A stretch of 64,000 nt of DNA, taken from positions 2,604,001 to 2,668,000 of the forward strand of contig NC_009436.1 in NCBI RefSeq assembly GCF_000016325.1. The letters are read 5' to 3'. A program made the translations under genes and the position numbers. Under the pieces are notes generated by a model that did not search any database, was not told the DNA's origin, and was given only the letters and a program-made list of their open reading frames with translations. The stretch's first letter is position 1. Each line of letters opens with the position of its first letter. This document shows positions 1 through 10,029 of this stretch, piece by piece. Source of the stretch: Enterobacter sp. 638 (GTDB taxonomy: Bacteria; Pseudomonadota; Gammaproteobacteria; Enterobacterales; Enterobacteriaceae).

Positions 1-598
1 CCACGTTCAAGACCACCTGCGTTTTATCGACGCAGCCGCCCGTCAACAGTGCCATTTACTGGTTTTCCCGGAACTCTCATTGACGGGCCCGGCAAATGAC
101 AGCGGTATTTTGGCCGCCCCGCCCAGTGAGCACGATTTGGCTCCCGTCGTTCGCGCCGCTCACACTCTCAACATTACGGTGATCGCCGGGTTAACGCTCG
201 ATATCAAGGGCACTCGCCAGAAAGGGCTTGCGCTGTTTTCCCCTAAAATGGCCAGACCGTTGTGCTATCGACAGGGCACCGGTGCGTGCCTGTCTGCAGA
301 CGATCCGCACCTGCTCATCGTCGACAGCAAAACAGAACTCCCCGCTATCGATCCTCTGGCTGCATTATTCACCAGCAGTCAGGCCATCAGTGAGACGCGT
401 TGCCGCGATTCGATTAGCCGCCTGCAACGTTTCGCCCATAGATACGCTATCGCCGTCCTGATGGCGAATGCTCACGGGAACAGCGCGCTGTGGGATGCAA
501 GTGGGCAATTAATTGTTCGCGCGGATAAAGGCGAACTCTTATTAACGGGTTCCTGGGGTAAGCAGGGTTGGCAAGGTGATATCATTCCATTACGCTAA
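1..598 (+). CDS. yobB: Nitrilase/carbon-nitrogen hydrolase-like protein, 5' partial
   Basis: The reading frame is open from base 2, so the true start lies before the window; about 198 residues are present. The fold is that of the C-N hydrolase family: FPELSLTG carries the usual catalytic Glu, QKGLALFSP is near the expected Lys, and a C-terminal ANAHGNSALWDASG segment matches the family's late strands. The place where a nitrilase normally has its nucleophile Cys reads LLIVDSKTELP, with no Cys, so activity is doubtful. Position directly before exoX and ptrB matches E. coli yobB. An internal ATG is not needed because the frame continues upstream through conserved sequence. The substrate is unknown. 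Confidence 0.75.
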   Translation, partial: HVQDHLRFIDAAARQQCHLLVFPELSLTGPANDSGILAAPPSEHDLAPVVRAAHTLNITVIAGLTLDIKGTRQKGLALFSPKMARPLCYRQGTGACLSADDPHLLIVDSKTELPAIDPLAALFTSSQAISETRCRDSISRLQRFAHRYAIAVLMANAHGNSALWDASGQLIVRADKGELLLTGSWGKQGWQGDIIPLR

Positions 599-622
599 AC
601 GTTTTAAGGCCAGGAGCGAGCC

Positions 623-1285
623 ATGCTGCGTGTCATCGATACTGAAACCTGCGATCTGCAGGGCGGGATTGTCGAGGTCGCGTCTGTTGACGTCATCAAC
701 GGACAGATAGTTAACCCGATGAGCCATCTGGTTCGTCCCGATCGCCCTATCAGCCCTCAGGCGATGGCGATTCACCGCATAACAGAATCGATGGTGGCCG
801 ATAAACCGTGGATTGAAGAGGTGATTCCGAACTACTACGGCAGCACATGGTATGTCGCGCATAACGCGAGTTTTGATCGCCGCGTATTGCCTGAAATGCC
901 CGGGGAATGGATCTGCACGATGAAGCTGGCGCGGCGCTTATGGCCGGGGATTAAATACAGCAATATGGCGTTGTATAAATCCCGCAAGCTGAACGTCAAA
1001 ACGCCGGAAGGTCTCCATCACCACCGCGCGCTGTATGATTGCTATATTACGGCAGCGTTGCTCATTGATATCATGAATAACTCGGGATGGACGCCGGATG
1101 ATATGGCGACCATCACCGGCCGCCCTGCGCTGTTGACGACCTTTACCTTTGGTAAATATCGCGGGAAAGCGGTGTCTGAAGTGGCCGATCGCGATCCGGG
1201 TTATTTGCGCTGGTTATACAACAACCTCGACCGCATGAGCCCGGAGCTGCGCCTGACGCTGCGCCATTATCTGGACGAGGCCTGA
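623..1285 (+). CDS. exoX: Exodeoxyribonuclease X (DEDDh 3'-5' exonuclease)
   Basis: This 220-residue protein is a DnaQ-superfamily 3'-5' exonuclease acting on single- and double-stranded DNA, with a role in mismatch repair and UV repair in E. coli. The DEDDh metal ligands are visible: D6 and E8 in IDTET, D85 in HNASFD, and H134 with D139 in HRALYD. A C-terminal extension follows the catalytic domain, as in E. coli ExoX (220 aa). AGGAG sits about 8 bases before the ATG. The 3' end overlaps the convergent ptrB end by 19 bases. Confidence 0.95.
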   Translation: MLRVIDTETCDLQGGIVEVASVDVINGQIVNPMSHLVRPDRPISPQAMAIHRITESMVADKPWIEEVIPNYYGSTWYVAHNASFDRRVLPEMPGEWICTMKLARRLWPGIKYSNMALYKSRKLNVKTPEGLHHHRALYDCYITAALLIDIMNNSGWTPDDMATITGRPALLTTFTFGKYRGKAVSEVADRDPGYLRWLYNNLDRMSPELRLTLRHYLDEA

Positions 1286-3342
1286 TCGGCTGAATGGCCT
1301 TGCAGCGTCCCCTGTGCAAGGCCAATGATAAAGGCAAATTCCAGCGCCACCCCTTCATACGATTTAAAGCGGCCAGATTTACCGCCGTGCCCGGAGTCCA
1401 TATCCGTGCAAAGCAGCAGTAAATTATCGTCCGTTTTTAATTCACGCAGTTTCGCCACCCATTTTGCCGGCTCCCAGTATTGCACCTGAGAATCATGCAG
1501 GCCTGTCGTCACCAGCATATGAGGATAGGCTTTGGGCTCCACGTTATCGTACGGGCTGTATTCCTTCATGTAGCGATAATAGGTTTCATCCTGCGGATTA
1601 CCCCATTCCTCAAATTCACCGGTAGTTAAGGGGATCGATTCATCCAGCATGGTGGTCACCACGTCGACGAAAGGCACCTGCGCAACAATGCCCTTGAATC
1701 GTTCCGGGCGCTGGTTGATGACTGCTCCCATGAGCATTCCGCCTGCGCTGCCGCCCATACCAAAGCACAGGTCAGGATCGCCGTAGCCTTTCGCGATCAG
1801 ATCGTCGCAAACGTCGAGATAGTCGTTAAAGGTATTTTTCTTCTTCAGGAACTTGCCGTCTTCATACCAGTAATGTCCCAACTCCCCGCCGCCGCGGATG
1901 TGCGCAATCGCATACACAAATCCCCGGTCGAGCAGGCTCAGTCGGCTGCTACTGAAATCCGCATCCATACTGGACCCGTACGAGCCGTAGCCGTAAACCA
2001 GCAGCGGATTTTTGCCTTTGCGGAAATGATCTTTGTGATAGACCAATGATACCGGCACTTCTACGCCGTCCCGAGCCGTCACCCACAGGTGTTCGCTACG
2101 GTAATGGCTGGCGTCAAAGCCGGTGACTTCCGCCTGTTTGATCACCTTCCGCTGTCCGGTATCCATATCCAGTTCAAATAGCGTATCCGGTGTGGTCATT
2201 GAGGAATAGCCGTAGCGTAGCCGCGAAGATTCCGGTTCGGGATTATGACCAATCCACGTCACGTAGGCCGGATCGTCAAAGGCAATACCCACGACTTCAC
2301 GCGTTTTACGGTTAATTTGACGAATACTGGTCAGCCCGCGCTGGCGCTCTTCCACCACCAGCCAGTCGGTGAACAGGGTAAATCCTTCCAGCATGACCTG
2401 ATCGCGAGCCGGGATCAGCACTTCCCATTTGCGTTCATCACGCACTTTGGTTTTATACAGGCCGAAGTTTTTGCCTTCACGGTTAGAGCGCAGATAAAAA
2501 GAGTGCTGGAAGTGATCGAGACTGTATTCATGGTCTTTTCGACGCGGCAAAAAACAGAGCGGCTGGGCATCCGGCAGTTCGGCGTCCAGCAGCAGCACTT
2601 CCGTGGTAGTCGCACTGCCCAGCGAGATAATCACATAGTGCTTTGAGGTGGTTTTATGCAGGCTGACGTAAAACGTCTCGTCTTTTTCTTCATACACCAG
2701 CTCGTCGTTATCCGACGAAGTACCCACCGTGTGGCGCCACACCTGATAAGGCAGTAACGTCAGCGCATGCTTTTTAATGTAATAGACCGTTTCTGAATCG
2801 TTCGCCCAGACGAAAGCAGACGAGACGTTATCGAGCATTTCCGGATACCAGTTTCCGGTCTCCAGATTGCGAAATCGCAGACCATACTGCCGCCGCGAAA
2901 GATAATCCTCGGCCAGCGCCATAATGGTGTTGTCAGGCGAAATGCCCATCCCACCGAGCGTGTAGAATTCGCTGTGTGCGGCACGCTGATTGGCATCAAG
3001 CAGTATTTCCCAGTCGTCCCACTCGGCGCTTAATACCGACTGGCGCTGATAGATGGCGTATTCGTTGCCCGATTCGTAGATGTGGCGATAGCGGTAACCG
3101 TTTCGGGTCCAGGGCGCAGAGATATCGCGCTGCGGTTCGCGCGCGACCATTTCCGCCAACAGGTGATCCTGCAACGCCTGCTGAGAAGACATGACCTGAC
3201 GGCCATAGTCATTTTCCTGGTGAAGGTAGTCAAGCACCTCTGGCTGCGAGCGTGAATCGTCCCGCAGCCAGTAGTAATTATCGATGCGCGTGTCACCGTG
3301 AACGGTGAGCGCTTTTGGAATGCGTCGGGCTTTTGGCAGCAT
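1267..3342 (-). CDS. ptrB: Oligopeptidase B (protease II)
   Basis: A 691-residue cytoplasmic serine peptidase of the prolyl oligopeptidase family (S9A), cleaving small peptides after Arg and Lys. An N-terminal beta-propeller (about residues 1-410) gates access to a C-terminal alpha/beta-hydrolase domain. The catalytic triad is clear: S532 in GGSAGG, D617 in GLHDSQ, and H652 in DSGHGG. Length is close to E. coli PtrB (686 aa); the few extra residues are at the C terminus. It is divergent from nothing and convergent with exoX, and it follows yebE on the same strand after 87 bases. Confidence 0.96.
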   Translation of the reverse strand: MLPKARRIPKALTVHGDTRIDNYYWLRDDSRSQPEVLDYLHQENDYGRQVMSSQQALQDHLLAEMVAREPQRDISAPWTRNGYRYRHIYESGNEYAIYQRQSVLSAEWDDWEILLDANQRAAHSEFYTLGGMGISPDNTIMALAEDYLSRRQYGLRFRNLETGNWYPEMLDNVSSAFVWANDSETVYYIKKHALTLLPYQVWRHTVGTSSDNDELVYEEKDETFYVSLHKTTSKHYVIISLGSATTTEVLLLDAELPDAQPLCFLPRRKDHEYSLDHFQHSFYLRSNREGKNFGLYKTKVRDERKWEVLIPARDQVMLEGFTLFTDWLVVEERQRGLTSIRQINRKTREVVGIAFDDPAYVTWIGHNPEPESSRLRYGYSSMTTPDTLFELDMDTGQRKVIKQAEVTGFDASHYRSEHLWVTARDGVEVPVSLVYHKDHFRKGKNPLLVYGYGSYGSSMDADFSSSRLSLLDRGFVYAIAHIRGGGELGHYWYEDGKFLKKKNTFNDYLDVCDDLIAKGYGDPDLCFGMGGSAGGMLMGAVINQRPERFKGIVAQVPFVDVVTTMLDESIPLTTGEFEEWGNPQDETYYRYMKEYSPYDNVEPKAYPHMLVTTGLHDSQVQYWEPAKWVAKLRELKTDDNLLLLCTDMDSGHGGKSGRFKSYEGVALEFAFIIGLAQGTLQGHSADQASSR

Positions 3343-3429
3343 GTCAGTCTTTCTTTTATGTTTTACACCCTATAAGGGTGGCAAAACACACGCATGATGC
3401 AAGCGAAACGTGACACCCGCAGGCAAAAT

Positions 3430-4080
3430 TTAGCCCGGCAATGCCTGTTTTTGCGCCTGAATATCCTTTTCAATGCCTTCGCGAACATCCTGCGGAATTT
3501 TGAGCGCGTCGCCCAGCGCATTCAGATAGCTGCGTTCCATAAAGTGATCGATGTCAATAGCCGCACAGCTGAGGAAATACAGCTCAAGCGCTTCTTCTTC
3601 ATTCTTCACACTCTGCGCCAGACGCGCGGGATCCAGCGGTTGTTCAATCGCCTGGGCTACCAACGCTCTGCCCTGCTCCTCCACGCCCGCTTCCTGCATC
3701 TGCTGTTCAATGGCGGTGCGCTCCTGGTCGTCAATGTGTCCGTCGCTTTTAGCAGCAAAGACCAGCGCCAGAATTAACCGCTCGGTGCGCACATCAATTG
3801 GCGAAGTGTGTTGCCCAAACTGGGGTTCGCCTTGATGAGCCGTTCGGACTTTATCCTTGTACTTATTCCAGAGCACCGTTCCGGCGATGGCTCCTCCACC
3901 GGCTAACAGCGCGCCGGTGCCGTACTTGGCCAACAGCTTTCGCGAGGATTTATTCGCCACCAATAAGCCAGCCAGACCGCCCAGTGCCCCCGGCACCAGC
4001 AGCTTGCTCAGCCCCTGCTCGCCGGATGATGACGCCTTTTGACCTAACATCGACTGCAATTGATTTAACCAGCCTGACAT
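3430..4080 (-). CDS. yebE: DUF533 (TerB-like) inner-membrane-associated protein YebE
   Basis: A DUF533 protein of 216 residues. Near residues 30-70 a Gly/Ala-rich stretch ([14 protein letters not shown]) could insert in or associate with the membrane; the C-terminal half is the acidic helical TerB-like domain seen in tellurite-resistance-associated proteins. The biochemical role is unknown; in E. coli yebE responds to envelope stress (established elsewhere, not visible here). I start at the ATG at 4080, preceded by GGGGAAG, giving MSGWLNQLQ as in E. coli. An in-frame GTG at 4092 would add four residues. E. coli has yebF and yebG next; here they are absent. Confidence 0.88.
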   Translation of the reverse strand: MSGWLNQLQSMLGQKASSSGEQGLSKLLVPGALGGLAGLLVANKSSRKLLAKYGTGALLAGGGAIAGTVLWNKYKDKVRTAHQGEPQFGQHTSPIDVRTERLILALVFAAKSDGHIDDQERTAIEQQMQEAGVEEQGRALVAQAIEQPLDPARLAQSVKNEEEALELYFLSCAAIDIDHFMERSYLNALGDALKIPQDVREGIEKDIQAQKQALPG

Positions 4081-4207
4081 ATTCTTCCCCACTTATCCGT
4101 TCACAATTATCACAGCCTAAGCGAGGTGATGTCAGGAAATGTCTGTCCGTGCTAAAGAAGCGCAAATTTCCCAACCCAGCATCATTCCCTTTCCCTGGTG
4201 AAGACAC

Positions 4208-4223
4208 ACGCAAACGTTTTCGT
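4208..4223 (+). promoter_or_regulatory. PurR operator upstream of purT
   Basis: ACGCAAACGTTTTCGT matches the 16-bp PurR consensus (ACGCAAACGTTTNCNT) fully. It sits 34 bases before the purT ATG and overlaps the spacer of a plausible sigma-70 promoter with -10 TATACT at 4225-4230. This implies repression of purT by PurR with hypoxanthine or guanine, as known for the pur regulon. Confidence 0.9.
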
Positions 4224-4256
4224 ATATACTGCGCGCAACTTTTTCAGGGGGATTTT

Positions 4257-5435
4257 ATGACTTGTTTAGGAACTGCGCTGCGTCCGGCAGCCACGCGCGT
4301 CATGCTGTTAGGTTCGGGCGAACTGGGAAAAGAAGTGGCGATTGAATGCCAGCGTCTGGGCATCGAAGTGATCGCTGTAGATCGTTATGCCGATGCCCCG
4401 GCCATGCACGTGGCACACCGGTCGTACGTTATCAATATGCTGGATGGCAATGCCCTTCGCGCACTGATCGAACGCGAAAATCCTGACTATGTCGTGCCGG
4501 AAATCGAAGCCATCGCGACCGATACCTTGCTGTCACTGGAAGCGGAAGGCCAGCGCATCGTGCCTTGCGCGCGCGCCGCGAAGCTGACCATGAACCGTGA
4601 AGGCATACGTCGTCTCGCGGCGGAAGAGTTGGCAATCCCGACGTCAAGCTACCGTTTCGCCGATGGCAAAGCCGATTTCCTGCTGGCCGTTGAAGAGATT
4701 GGTTACCCGTGCATCATTAAGCCGGTAATGAGTTCCTCGGGTAAAGGACAGAGCTTTATTCGCGATGAAAGCGCGCTGGATAAAGCCTGGGACTATGCCC
4801 AACAGGGTGGACGTGCGGGTGCCGGACGCGTCATCGTTGAGGGCGTGGTGAAATTTGATTTTGAAATCACCCTGCTCACAGTGAGCGCGGTTGACGGCGT
4901 GCATTTCTGCGACCCGATTGGGCATCGTCAGGAAGACGGCGATTACCGTGAATCCTGGCAGCCACAAAAAATGAGCGCTCTGGCGCTTGAGCGCGCACAG
5001 GAGATCGCCCGTAAAGTGGTCATCGCCCTGGGCGGTTTCGGCCTGTTTGGCGTTGAACTGTTTGTGTGTGGCGACGACGTCATTTTCAGCGAAGTGTCCC
5101 CTCGCCCGCACGATACCGGCATGGTCACGCTGATATCTCAGGATCTTTCAGAGTTTGCCCTGCATGTGCGCGCATTCCTGGGCTTGCCTGTGGGCGGAAT
5201 TCGTCAGTATGGCCCTGCGGCCTCCGCCGTGATCCTCCCGAAACTCACCAGTCAAAATGTGATGTTTGATCGCGTAGAATCAGCTGTGGGGGCGGGTCTG
5301 CAAGTGCGTTTATTTGGCAAACCGGAAATCGACGGTTCGCGTCGTCTGGGTGTGACGTTAGCGGTAGCGGATAGCGTGGAAGAGGCCGTGACGAGAGCGA
5401 AAAAAGCCAGTGCGAGTGTGAACGTCAGAGGATAA
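4257..5435 (+). CDS. purT: Formate-dependent phosphoribosylglycinamide formyltransferase 2
   Basis: PurT makes formyl-GAR from GAR, formate and ATP in de novo purine synthesis, an alternative to the folate-dependent PurN. The protein is an ATP-grasp enzyme of 392 residues, identical in length to E. coli PurT. The N-terminal GSGELGKE at residues 19-26 is the preATP-grasp motif. The open frame extends far upstream, but that part is low quality; the ATG at 4257 is preceded by AGGGGG and gives [10 protein letters not shown] as in E. coli. A PurR operator lies just upstream and a strong terminator just downstream. Confidence 0.96.
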   Translation: MTCLGTALRPAATRVMLLGSGELGKEVAIECQRLGIEVIAVDRYADAPAMHVAHRSYVINMLDGNALRALIERENPDYVVPEIEAIATDTLLSLEAEGQRIVPCARAAKLTMNREGIRRLAAEELAIPTSSYRFADGKADFLLAVEEIGYPCIIKPVMSSSGKGQSFIRDESALDKAWDYAQQGGRAGAGRVIVEGVVKFDFEITLLTVSAVDGVHFCDPIGHRQEDGDYRESWQPQKMSALALERAQEIARKVVIALGGFGLFGVELFVCGDDVIFSEVSPRPHDTGMVTLISQDLSEFALHVRAFLGLPVGGIRQYGPAASAVILPKLTSQNVMFDRVESAVGAGLQVRLFGKPEIDGSRRLGVTLAVADSVEEAVTRAKKASASVNVRG

Positions 5436-5437
5436 AC

Positions 5438-5462
5438 AAAACGGGCCGTTTGGCCCGTTTTT
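5438..5462. terminator. Bidirectional terminator between purT and eda
   Basis: A stem ACGGGCC/GGCCCGT with a GTTT loop is flanked by an A-run on the left and a T-run on the right. It can end purT on the plus strand and eda on the minus strand. Confidence 0.9.
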
Positions 5463-5469
5463 GATGGTC

Positions 5470-6111
5470 TTACTGTTTCGCGCCTTCGACTGCTTCGCGC
5501 GCCAGTTTGGTGATGCGATCCCAGTCGCCCGCTTCCAGCGCATCCGCCGGAACCAGCCAGGAACCACCGATACACAGCACGCTTTTCAGCGCCAGGTAGT
5601 CGCGGTAGTTTGCTGGTGAGATACCACCAGTTGGGCAGAAACGCACCTGAGAGAATGGGCCTGCAATCGCTTGCAGCGCTTTAGTGCCGCCATTCGCTTC
5701 AGCCGGGAAGAATTTGAACTCTTTCAGACCGTAGTCCATACCCAGCATCAGTTCGGAAACCGTGCTGATCCCTGGAATCAACGGGATAGAACCTTCGGTT
5801 GCCGCTTTCAGCAGTGGCTCAGTCAGGCCAGGGCTGATGGCAAACTGTGCGCCTGCTTCAGTCACTTCAGCCAATTGCTGCGGATTCAGAACGGTACCAG
5901 CACCGATAATGGCATCAGGTACTTCTTTCGCAATGGCACGGATTGCATCCATCGCACATGGCGTACGCAGCGTCACTTCCAGAACACGAACCCCACCTGC
6001 AACCAGCGCTTTCGCCATCGGAACGGCGTGCTCCAGTTTATTCACCACGATAACCGGCACTACAGGGCCCGTTGTCAGGATTGCTTCCGCACTTGTTTTC
6101 CAGTTTTTCAT
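5470..6111 (-). CDS. eda: KHG/KDPG aldolase (Entner-Doudoroff)
   Basis: Eda splits 2-keto-3-deoxy-6-phosphogluconate into pyruvate and glyceraldehyde 3-phosphate, and also acts on 4-hydroxy-2-oxoglutarate. It is a class I aldolase with a TIM-barrel fold. The Schiff-base lysine is K133 in EFKFFPAE and the general base is E45 in LEVTLRT. Length of 213 residues equals E. coli Eda. It follows edd by 39 bases on the same strand and is surely cotranscribed with it. The operon also feeds uronate breakdown, which fits the rhamnogalacturonide genes found elsewhere in the window. Confidence 0.97.
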   Translation of the reverse strand: MKNWKTSAEAILTTGPVVPVIVVNKLEHAVPMAKALVAGGVRVLEVTLRTPCAMDAIRAIAKEVPDAIIGAGTVLNPQQLAEVTEAGAQFAISPGLTEPLLKAATEGSIPLIPGISTVSELMLGMDYGLKEFKFFPAEANGGTKALQAIAGPFSQVRFCPTGGISPANYRDYLALKSVLCIGGSWLVPADALEAGDWDRITKLAREAVEGAKQ

Positions 6112-6150
6112 CAGTGTTTTTCTCTCGCCAGATCGATAATTCTTGTCGTC

Positions 6151-7962
6151 TTAAAACGTAATACAGGTCGCACCCTGTTCAGCGCCGGAAAGTTTCTCGC
6201 GCAGCGCACTGAACATTTCGCGCCCTGTTCCCACACGCGACGCGCTCAGGTCAGGAATATGCGGCTTACGGGCTTCAAGTTCGGCTTCATCCACCAGCAG
6301 GGTCAATTCGCCTGTCTGGCCATTGACGCGGATGATGTCGCCATCGCGGACTTTCGCCAGCAACCCGCCATCATAGGCTTCGGGAGTGACGTGAATCGCT
6401 GATGGCACTTTACCTGATGCGCCAGAGAGTCGTCCATCGGTGACCAACGCAATTTTGAAACAGCGGTCCAATAATACACCAAGTGGCGGCATAAGTTTAT
6501 GTAATTCTGGCATGCCGTTCGCTTTTGGTCCCTGATGACGCACCACCACCACGCAGTCTTTGTTTAACAGTCCGGCTTCGAAAGCCGGTAATACGTCATG
6601 CTGACTTTCGAAAATAATGGCCGGCGCTTCAACCACCTGGTTTTCAACCGGCACTGCAGAGGTTTTCATGACCGCGCGGCCGAGGTTCCCGCTCAGCACT
6701 TTGGTGCCGCCATGACGGGAGAACGGTTTGTCAAACGTCGCAATAACGGTTTCATCAAGAGGCTCACGCGCACCGTCGCGCCAGTCCAGTTCGCCGTTGT
6801 TCAGCCACGGTTCCATGGTGTAGCGCTGCAGGCCAAAGCCCGCCACAGTGTTAACGTCTTCGTGCAGCAGACCGCCTTTAAGCAACTCGCGGATCAGAAC
6901 CGGTACGCCGCCTGCCGCCTGGAAATGGTTGATGTCAGCCGGGCCGTTCGGGTAGAGACGTGCCATCAGCGGAACCACATCGGAAAGCTCAGAGAAGTCA
7001 TCCCAGTTAATCAGAATGCCTGCCGCGCGTGCCATCGCCACCAGGTGCATGGTGTGGTTCGTTGAGCCGCCCGTCGCCAGCAACGCGACGATACCGTTTA
7101 CCACCACTTTTTCATCGACCATTTTGCCGAGCGGCATCCACTCGTTTCCATTGCCGGTCAAGCGTGTGACCTGACGCGCTGCTGCTTCAGTCAGCGCCTG
7201 GCGCAGCGGAGCATCCGGTTGAATGAACGACGAACCCGGCAACTGCATGCCCATGAATTCAACGACCATCTGATTGGTGTTGGCCGTGCCATAGAACGTA
7301 CAGGTACCCGGTGCGTGATAAGAGGCCGCTTCTGCTTCAAGCAGGGCAATACGATCGGCTTTGCCCTCGGCATAAAGCTGACGAATGCGCACTTTTTCTT
7401 TGTTCGGCAGGCCGCTCGCCATCGGGCCAGAGGGGACGAAAATAGCGGGTAAATGACCGAATGAGAGCGCGGCCATCGCCAGACCTGGGACGATTTTATC
7501 GCACACGCCAAGGTATAACGCGCCGTCAAACATGTTGTGGGACAAACCGACCGCGGCTGACATAGCGATAATTTCGCGACTCAGCAATGACAGCTCCATG
7601 CCGTCCTGGCCCTGCGTCACGCCATCGCACATCGCCGGAACGCCGCCTGCGACTTGTCCGACTGCGTTGGCACTGTGCAGCGCTTTACGGATGATTTCTG
7701 GATAGTGTTCGTAGGGCTGATGCGCGGAGAGCATGTCGTTGTAGGAGGTGATAATCGCAATATTGTTACGCAGCATGCTTTTCAGCGACGCTTTATCTTC
7801 TGGCTGACAGGCAGCAAACCCGTGGGCCAGATTACCGCAGGCCAGCTGGGAGCGATGGACGGTGTCGGTTTTGGCCTGCTGGATGCGGGCGAGATAGGCA
7901 GAACGTGTCTTTTTCGAGCGTTCGATAATACGCTGCGTTACCCGTAACATTGCTGGATTCAT
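6151..7962 (-). CDS. edd: 6-phosphogluconate dehydratase
   Basis: Edd dehydrates 6-phosphogluconate to KDPG, the first committed step of the Entner-Doudoroff pathway. It belongs to the IlvD/Edd [4Fe-4S] dehydratase family; the conserved CDGVTQGQ and GVCDKIVPG segments carry cluster cysteines, and GRLSGASG is the family signature near the C terminus. Length of 603 residues matches E. coli. GAGGAG lies seven bases before the ATG. The upstream gap to zwf contains a GntR operator, so gluconate should induce the edd-eda operon. Confidence 0.97.
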   Translation of the reverse strand: MNPAMLRVTQRIIERSKKTRSAYLARIQQAKTDTVHRSQLACGNLAHGFAACQPEDKASLKSMLRNNIAIITSYNDMLSAHQPYEHYPEIIRKALHSANAVGQVAGGVPAMCDGVTQGQDGMELSLLSREIIAMSAAVGLSHNMFDGALYLGVCDKIVPGLAMAALSFGHLPAIFVPSGPMASGLPNKEKVRIRQLYAEGKADRIALLEAEAASYHAPGTCTFYGTANTNQMVVEFMGMQLPGSSFIQPDAPLRQALTEAAARQVTRLTGNGNEWMPLGKMVDEKVVVNGIVALLATGGSTNHTMHLVAMARAAGILINWDDFSELSDVVPLMARLYPNGPADINHFQAAGGVPVLIRELLKGGLLHEDVNTVAGFGLQRYTMEPWLNNGELDWRDGAREPLDETVIATFDKPFSRHGGTKVLSGNLGRAVMKTSAVPVENQVVEAPAIIFESQHDVLPAFEAGLLNKDCVVVVRHQGPKANGMPELHKLMPPLGVLLDRCFKIALVTDGRLSGASGKVPSAIHVTPEAYDGGLLAKVRDGDIIRVNGQTGELTLLVDEAELEARKPHIPDLSASRVGTGREMFSALREKLSGAEQGATCITF

Positions 7963-8082
7963 AAAGGCTCCTCAAATTTATCTGTCCGTGCTCATGGTTA
8001 ACAAGGTGACGCGCATGTATTAACAAGGCTGAAACGCTTGTGGTCAGGAGCTCAGGGGCAAAATCTCTGAGGCCAGTGTAAT

Positions 8083-8118
8083 AAAAAAAGCTCCGCGGGT
8101 GAATCCACACGGAGCTTA
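8083..8118 (-). terminator. Terminator-like hairpin downstream of zwf
   Basis: Read on the minus strand, AAGCTCCG pairs with CGGAGCTT and is followed by a T-run. It lies 78 bases past the zwf stop and 121 bases before the edd start. It is also downstream of the GntR operator, so an edd transcript starting at that operator would have to cross it. Confidence 0.8.
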
Positions 8119-8154
8119 AATGCTTAAAAATTGTGCCACAATCTGTGTTAGATC

Positions 8155-8170
8155 ATGTTACCGGTAAAAT
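8155..8170. promoter_or_regulatory. GntR operator upstream of edd-eda
   Basis: ATGTTACCGGTAAAAT matches the enterobacterial GntR palindrome (ATGTTACCGGTAACAT) with one mismatch. GntR represses edd and the gluconate genes until gluconate is present. It lies between the zwf stop and the edd start. I could not place a clear promoter beside it. Confidence 0.75.
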
Positions 8171-8195
8171 AACCCCTTAGGATTATCAGCCGGCT

Positions 8196-9671
8196 CTACT
8201 CAAACTCGTTCCAGGAGCGGCCATCACGGGTGATCATCGCGACAGACGCAACGGGTCCCCAGGTGCCTGCCTGATACGGTTTAGGCGCATCCTGATCGGC
8301 AGCCCACGCTTCTGTGATGGAGTCGACCCATTTCCAGGCTTCTTCAACTTCATCGCGACGCACAAACAGCGCCTGAATACCACGCATGGTTTCCAGCAGC
8401 AGACGCTCGTAAGCATCGGCAAGGTGCGTTTCATTGAAGGTTTCGGAGTAGCTCAGATCCAGTTTGGTGGTCTGCAGGTTGTGCTTGTGATCCAGACCTG
8501 GCACTTTGTTCAGAACCTGAATATCGACACCTTCGTCAGGCTGCAGTCGAATGGTCAGTTTGTTCTGCGGCAGTTCTTGCCAGGACTCTTTGAACAAATT
8601 CAGCTCTGGATTTTTGAAATACACCACGACTTCGGAACATTTCGTCGGCAGGCGTTTCCCGGTGCGCAGATAGAACGGAACACCCGCCCAGCGCCAGTTA
8701 TCAATATCCACACGGATAGCGACAAAGGTCTCGGTGTTGCTGGACTTATTCGCGCCCTCTTCTTCCAGATAGCCCGGTACTTTTTTACCCTGTGCAAAGC
8801 CCGCTGTGTACTGGCCACGGACGGTTTTCTCACGGACATTCGTGCGATCGATACGGCGCAGAGACTTCAGAACTTTCACTTTCTCGTCACGAATGTTATC
8901 CGCAGACAGGTCCGACGGCGGCGACATTGCAATCATGCACAGGATTTGCAGAAGGTGGTTCTGGATCATATCGCGCATCTGGCCAGCCTGGTCGAAATAG
9001 CCCCAGCGCCCTTCGATGCCCACTTCTTCGGCCACGGTGATTTCGACGTGATCGATAGTGCGGTTATCCCAGTTATTGGCAAACAGGGAGTTAGCAAAAC
9101 GCAGCGCCAGCAGGTTCAGCACCGTCTCTTTACCGAGATAGTGGTCGATACGATAGACCTGACACTCTTCGAAATATTCGCCCACCTGATCGTTGATTTC
9201 GCGTGAAGTCGCCAGCGAGGTACCCAGCGGTTTTTCCATCACGACGCGCGCAGGTTTTGCGTTCAGTTTCGCTTCCCCCAGACCTTTGCAGATCGCGCCA
9301 AACGTGCTTGGCGGCATGGCGAAGTAGTTGATGGTTACGCGGTTTTCCTGGTCAAGCATCTTACCGAGGCGTCCGAACGCGGTGGTATCGTTGACATCCA
9401 GGTTGCAGAAATCAAGACGTTTGCTCAGCGCATCCCATAAACTTTCATCGATTTTCTCTTTCATGAACGTTTCGATCGCTTCACGCACCACTTTGGTGTA
9501 GGCGTCTTTATCCCAGTCAGCGCGACCCACACCCAGGATGCGAGTTTCCGGGTGGATCTGGCCTGCTTTTTCCAGTTGATACAGGGAAGGCAGCAATTTT
9601 CGGCGTGCAAGATCGCCCTTCGCGCCGAAAATGACCAGGTCACATGCCTGGGCTGTTTGCGTTACCGCCAT
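8196..9671 (-). CDS. zwf: Glucose-6-phosphate 1-dehydrogenase
   Basis: Zwf oxidises glucose 6-phosphate to 6-phosphogluconolactone with NADP, feeding both the oxidative pentose phosphate pathway and, through edd and eda, the Entner-Doudoroff route. The N-terminal Rossmann motif is [10 protein letters not shown] (about residues 16-25) and the substrate and catalytic signature is RIDHYLGKE. At 491 residues it matches E. coli. The upstream region carries a HexR site and a Mar/Sox/Rob box, so both sugar flux and redox stress should control it. Confidence 0.97.
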   Translation of the reverse strand: MAVTQTAQACDLVIFGAKGDLARRKLLPSLYQLEKAGQIHPETRILGVGRADWDKDAYTKVVREAIETFMKEKIDESLWDALSKRLDFCNLDVNDTTAFGRLGKMLDQENRVTINYFAMPPSTFGAICKGLGEAKLNAKPARVVMEKPLGTSLATSREINDQVGEYFEECQVYRIDHYLGKETVLNLLALRFANSLFANNWDNRTIDHVEITVAEEVGIEGRWGYFDQAGQMRDMIQNHLLQILCMIAMSPPSDLSADNIRDEKVKVLKSLRRIDRTNVREKTVRGQYTAGFAQGKKVPGYLEEEGANKSSNTETFVAIRVDIDNWRWAGVPFYLRTGKRLPTKCSEVVVYFKNPELNLFKESWQELPQNKLTIRLQPDEGVDIQVLNKVPGLDHKHNLQTTKLDLSYSETFNETHLADAYERLLLETMRGIQALFVRRDEVEEAWKWVDSITEAWAADQDAPKPYQAGTWGPVASVAMITRDGRSWNEFE

Positions 9672-9718
9672 GTCATTCTCCTCAGTTGGATCCCCTGGTG
9701 CTTATGCCAGGATATCGT

Positions 9719-9733
9719 TGTAATTTTATTACA
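9719..9733. promoter_or_regulatory. HexR operator in the zwf leader
   Basis: TGTAATTTTATTACA fits the HexR consensus (TGTARTTWWATTACA) completely. It lies just downstream of the zwf -10 and 48 bases before the zwf ATG, a position that blocks transcription. HexR is encoded divergently next door and is released by KDPG, so the pathway product would induce zwf. Confidence 0.88.
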
Positions 9734-9737
9734 ATGC

Positions 9738-9793
9738 ACTGTACTGCTTTTACGTCATTCCCGAAACCATTTGCGCTTATCCTCACGTGCGAT
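9738..9793 (-). promoter_or_regulatory. zwf promoter with Mar/Sox/Rob box
   Basis: On the minus strand TACAGT (9738-9743) is the -10 hexamer, as in E. coli zwf. Further upstream, at 9774-9793, the minus strand reads ATCGCACGTGAGGATAAGCG, which fits the MarA/SoxS/Rob box (AYnGCAC then a degenerate RYYAAAY half) and aligns with the known E. coli zwf soxbox. Superoxide and antibiotic stress regulators would thus raise NADPH supply. No good -35 is seen, which is normal for a class II activated promoter. Confidence 0.7.
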
Positions 9794-10029
9794 AACGCGT
9801 TTTTTCGCTGTTTATCCGTTTCAGTTAGGGGAATCACGATGAAACCGTTGAATCTTTGTTCGACCTGATTTTTGCCAAAACTCGACAGCGATCAAGTAAT
9901 GAAAAAAAACAACAACTTTTAATGTCGTTCATTAGCCCTCGACAAGGCCGGAGGGGTATATTCTTCCTCATTAGAATCACGATTTCTTCTATTAATGAAA
10001 TCGCTTCCACACGTGAGCGCCTTGTCATA

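Larger units (their letters stand above)
9672..10029. other. Divergent zwf/hexR intergenic region
   Basis: The 358-base gap holds the zwf promoter elements listed separately on its left side. The right 200 bases are AT-rich and lead into hexR. Open frame continues upstream of hexR here, but its sequence does not match the family and I regard it as noncoding. I did not identify a second HexR site near hexR. Confidence 0.6.

Noticed and set aside
3798..4256. In-frame extension of purT upstream to 3798
   Set aside because: It runs antisense through yebE and across the PurR site, and does not resemble PurT; the ATG at 4257 gives the exact family length.
9856..10029. N-terminal extension of hexR
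   Set aside because: The translated sequence is not RpiR-like, and the ATG at 10030 matches the E. coli start.
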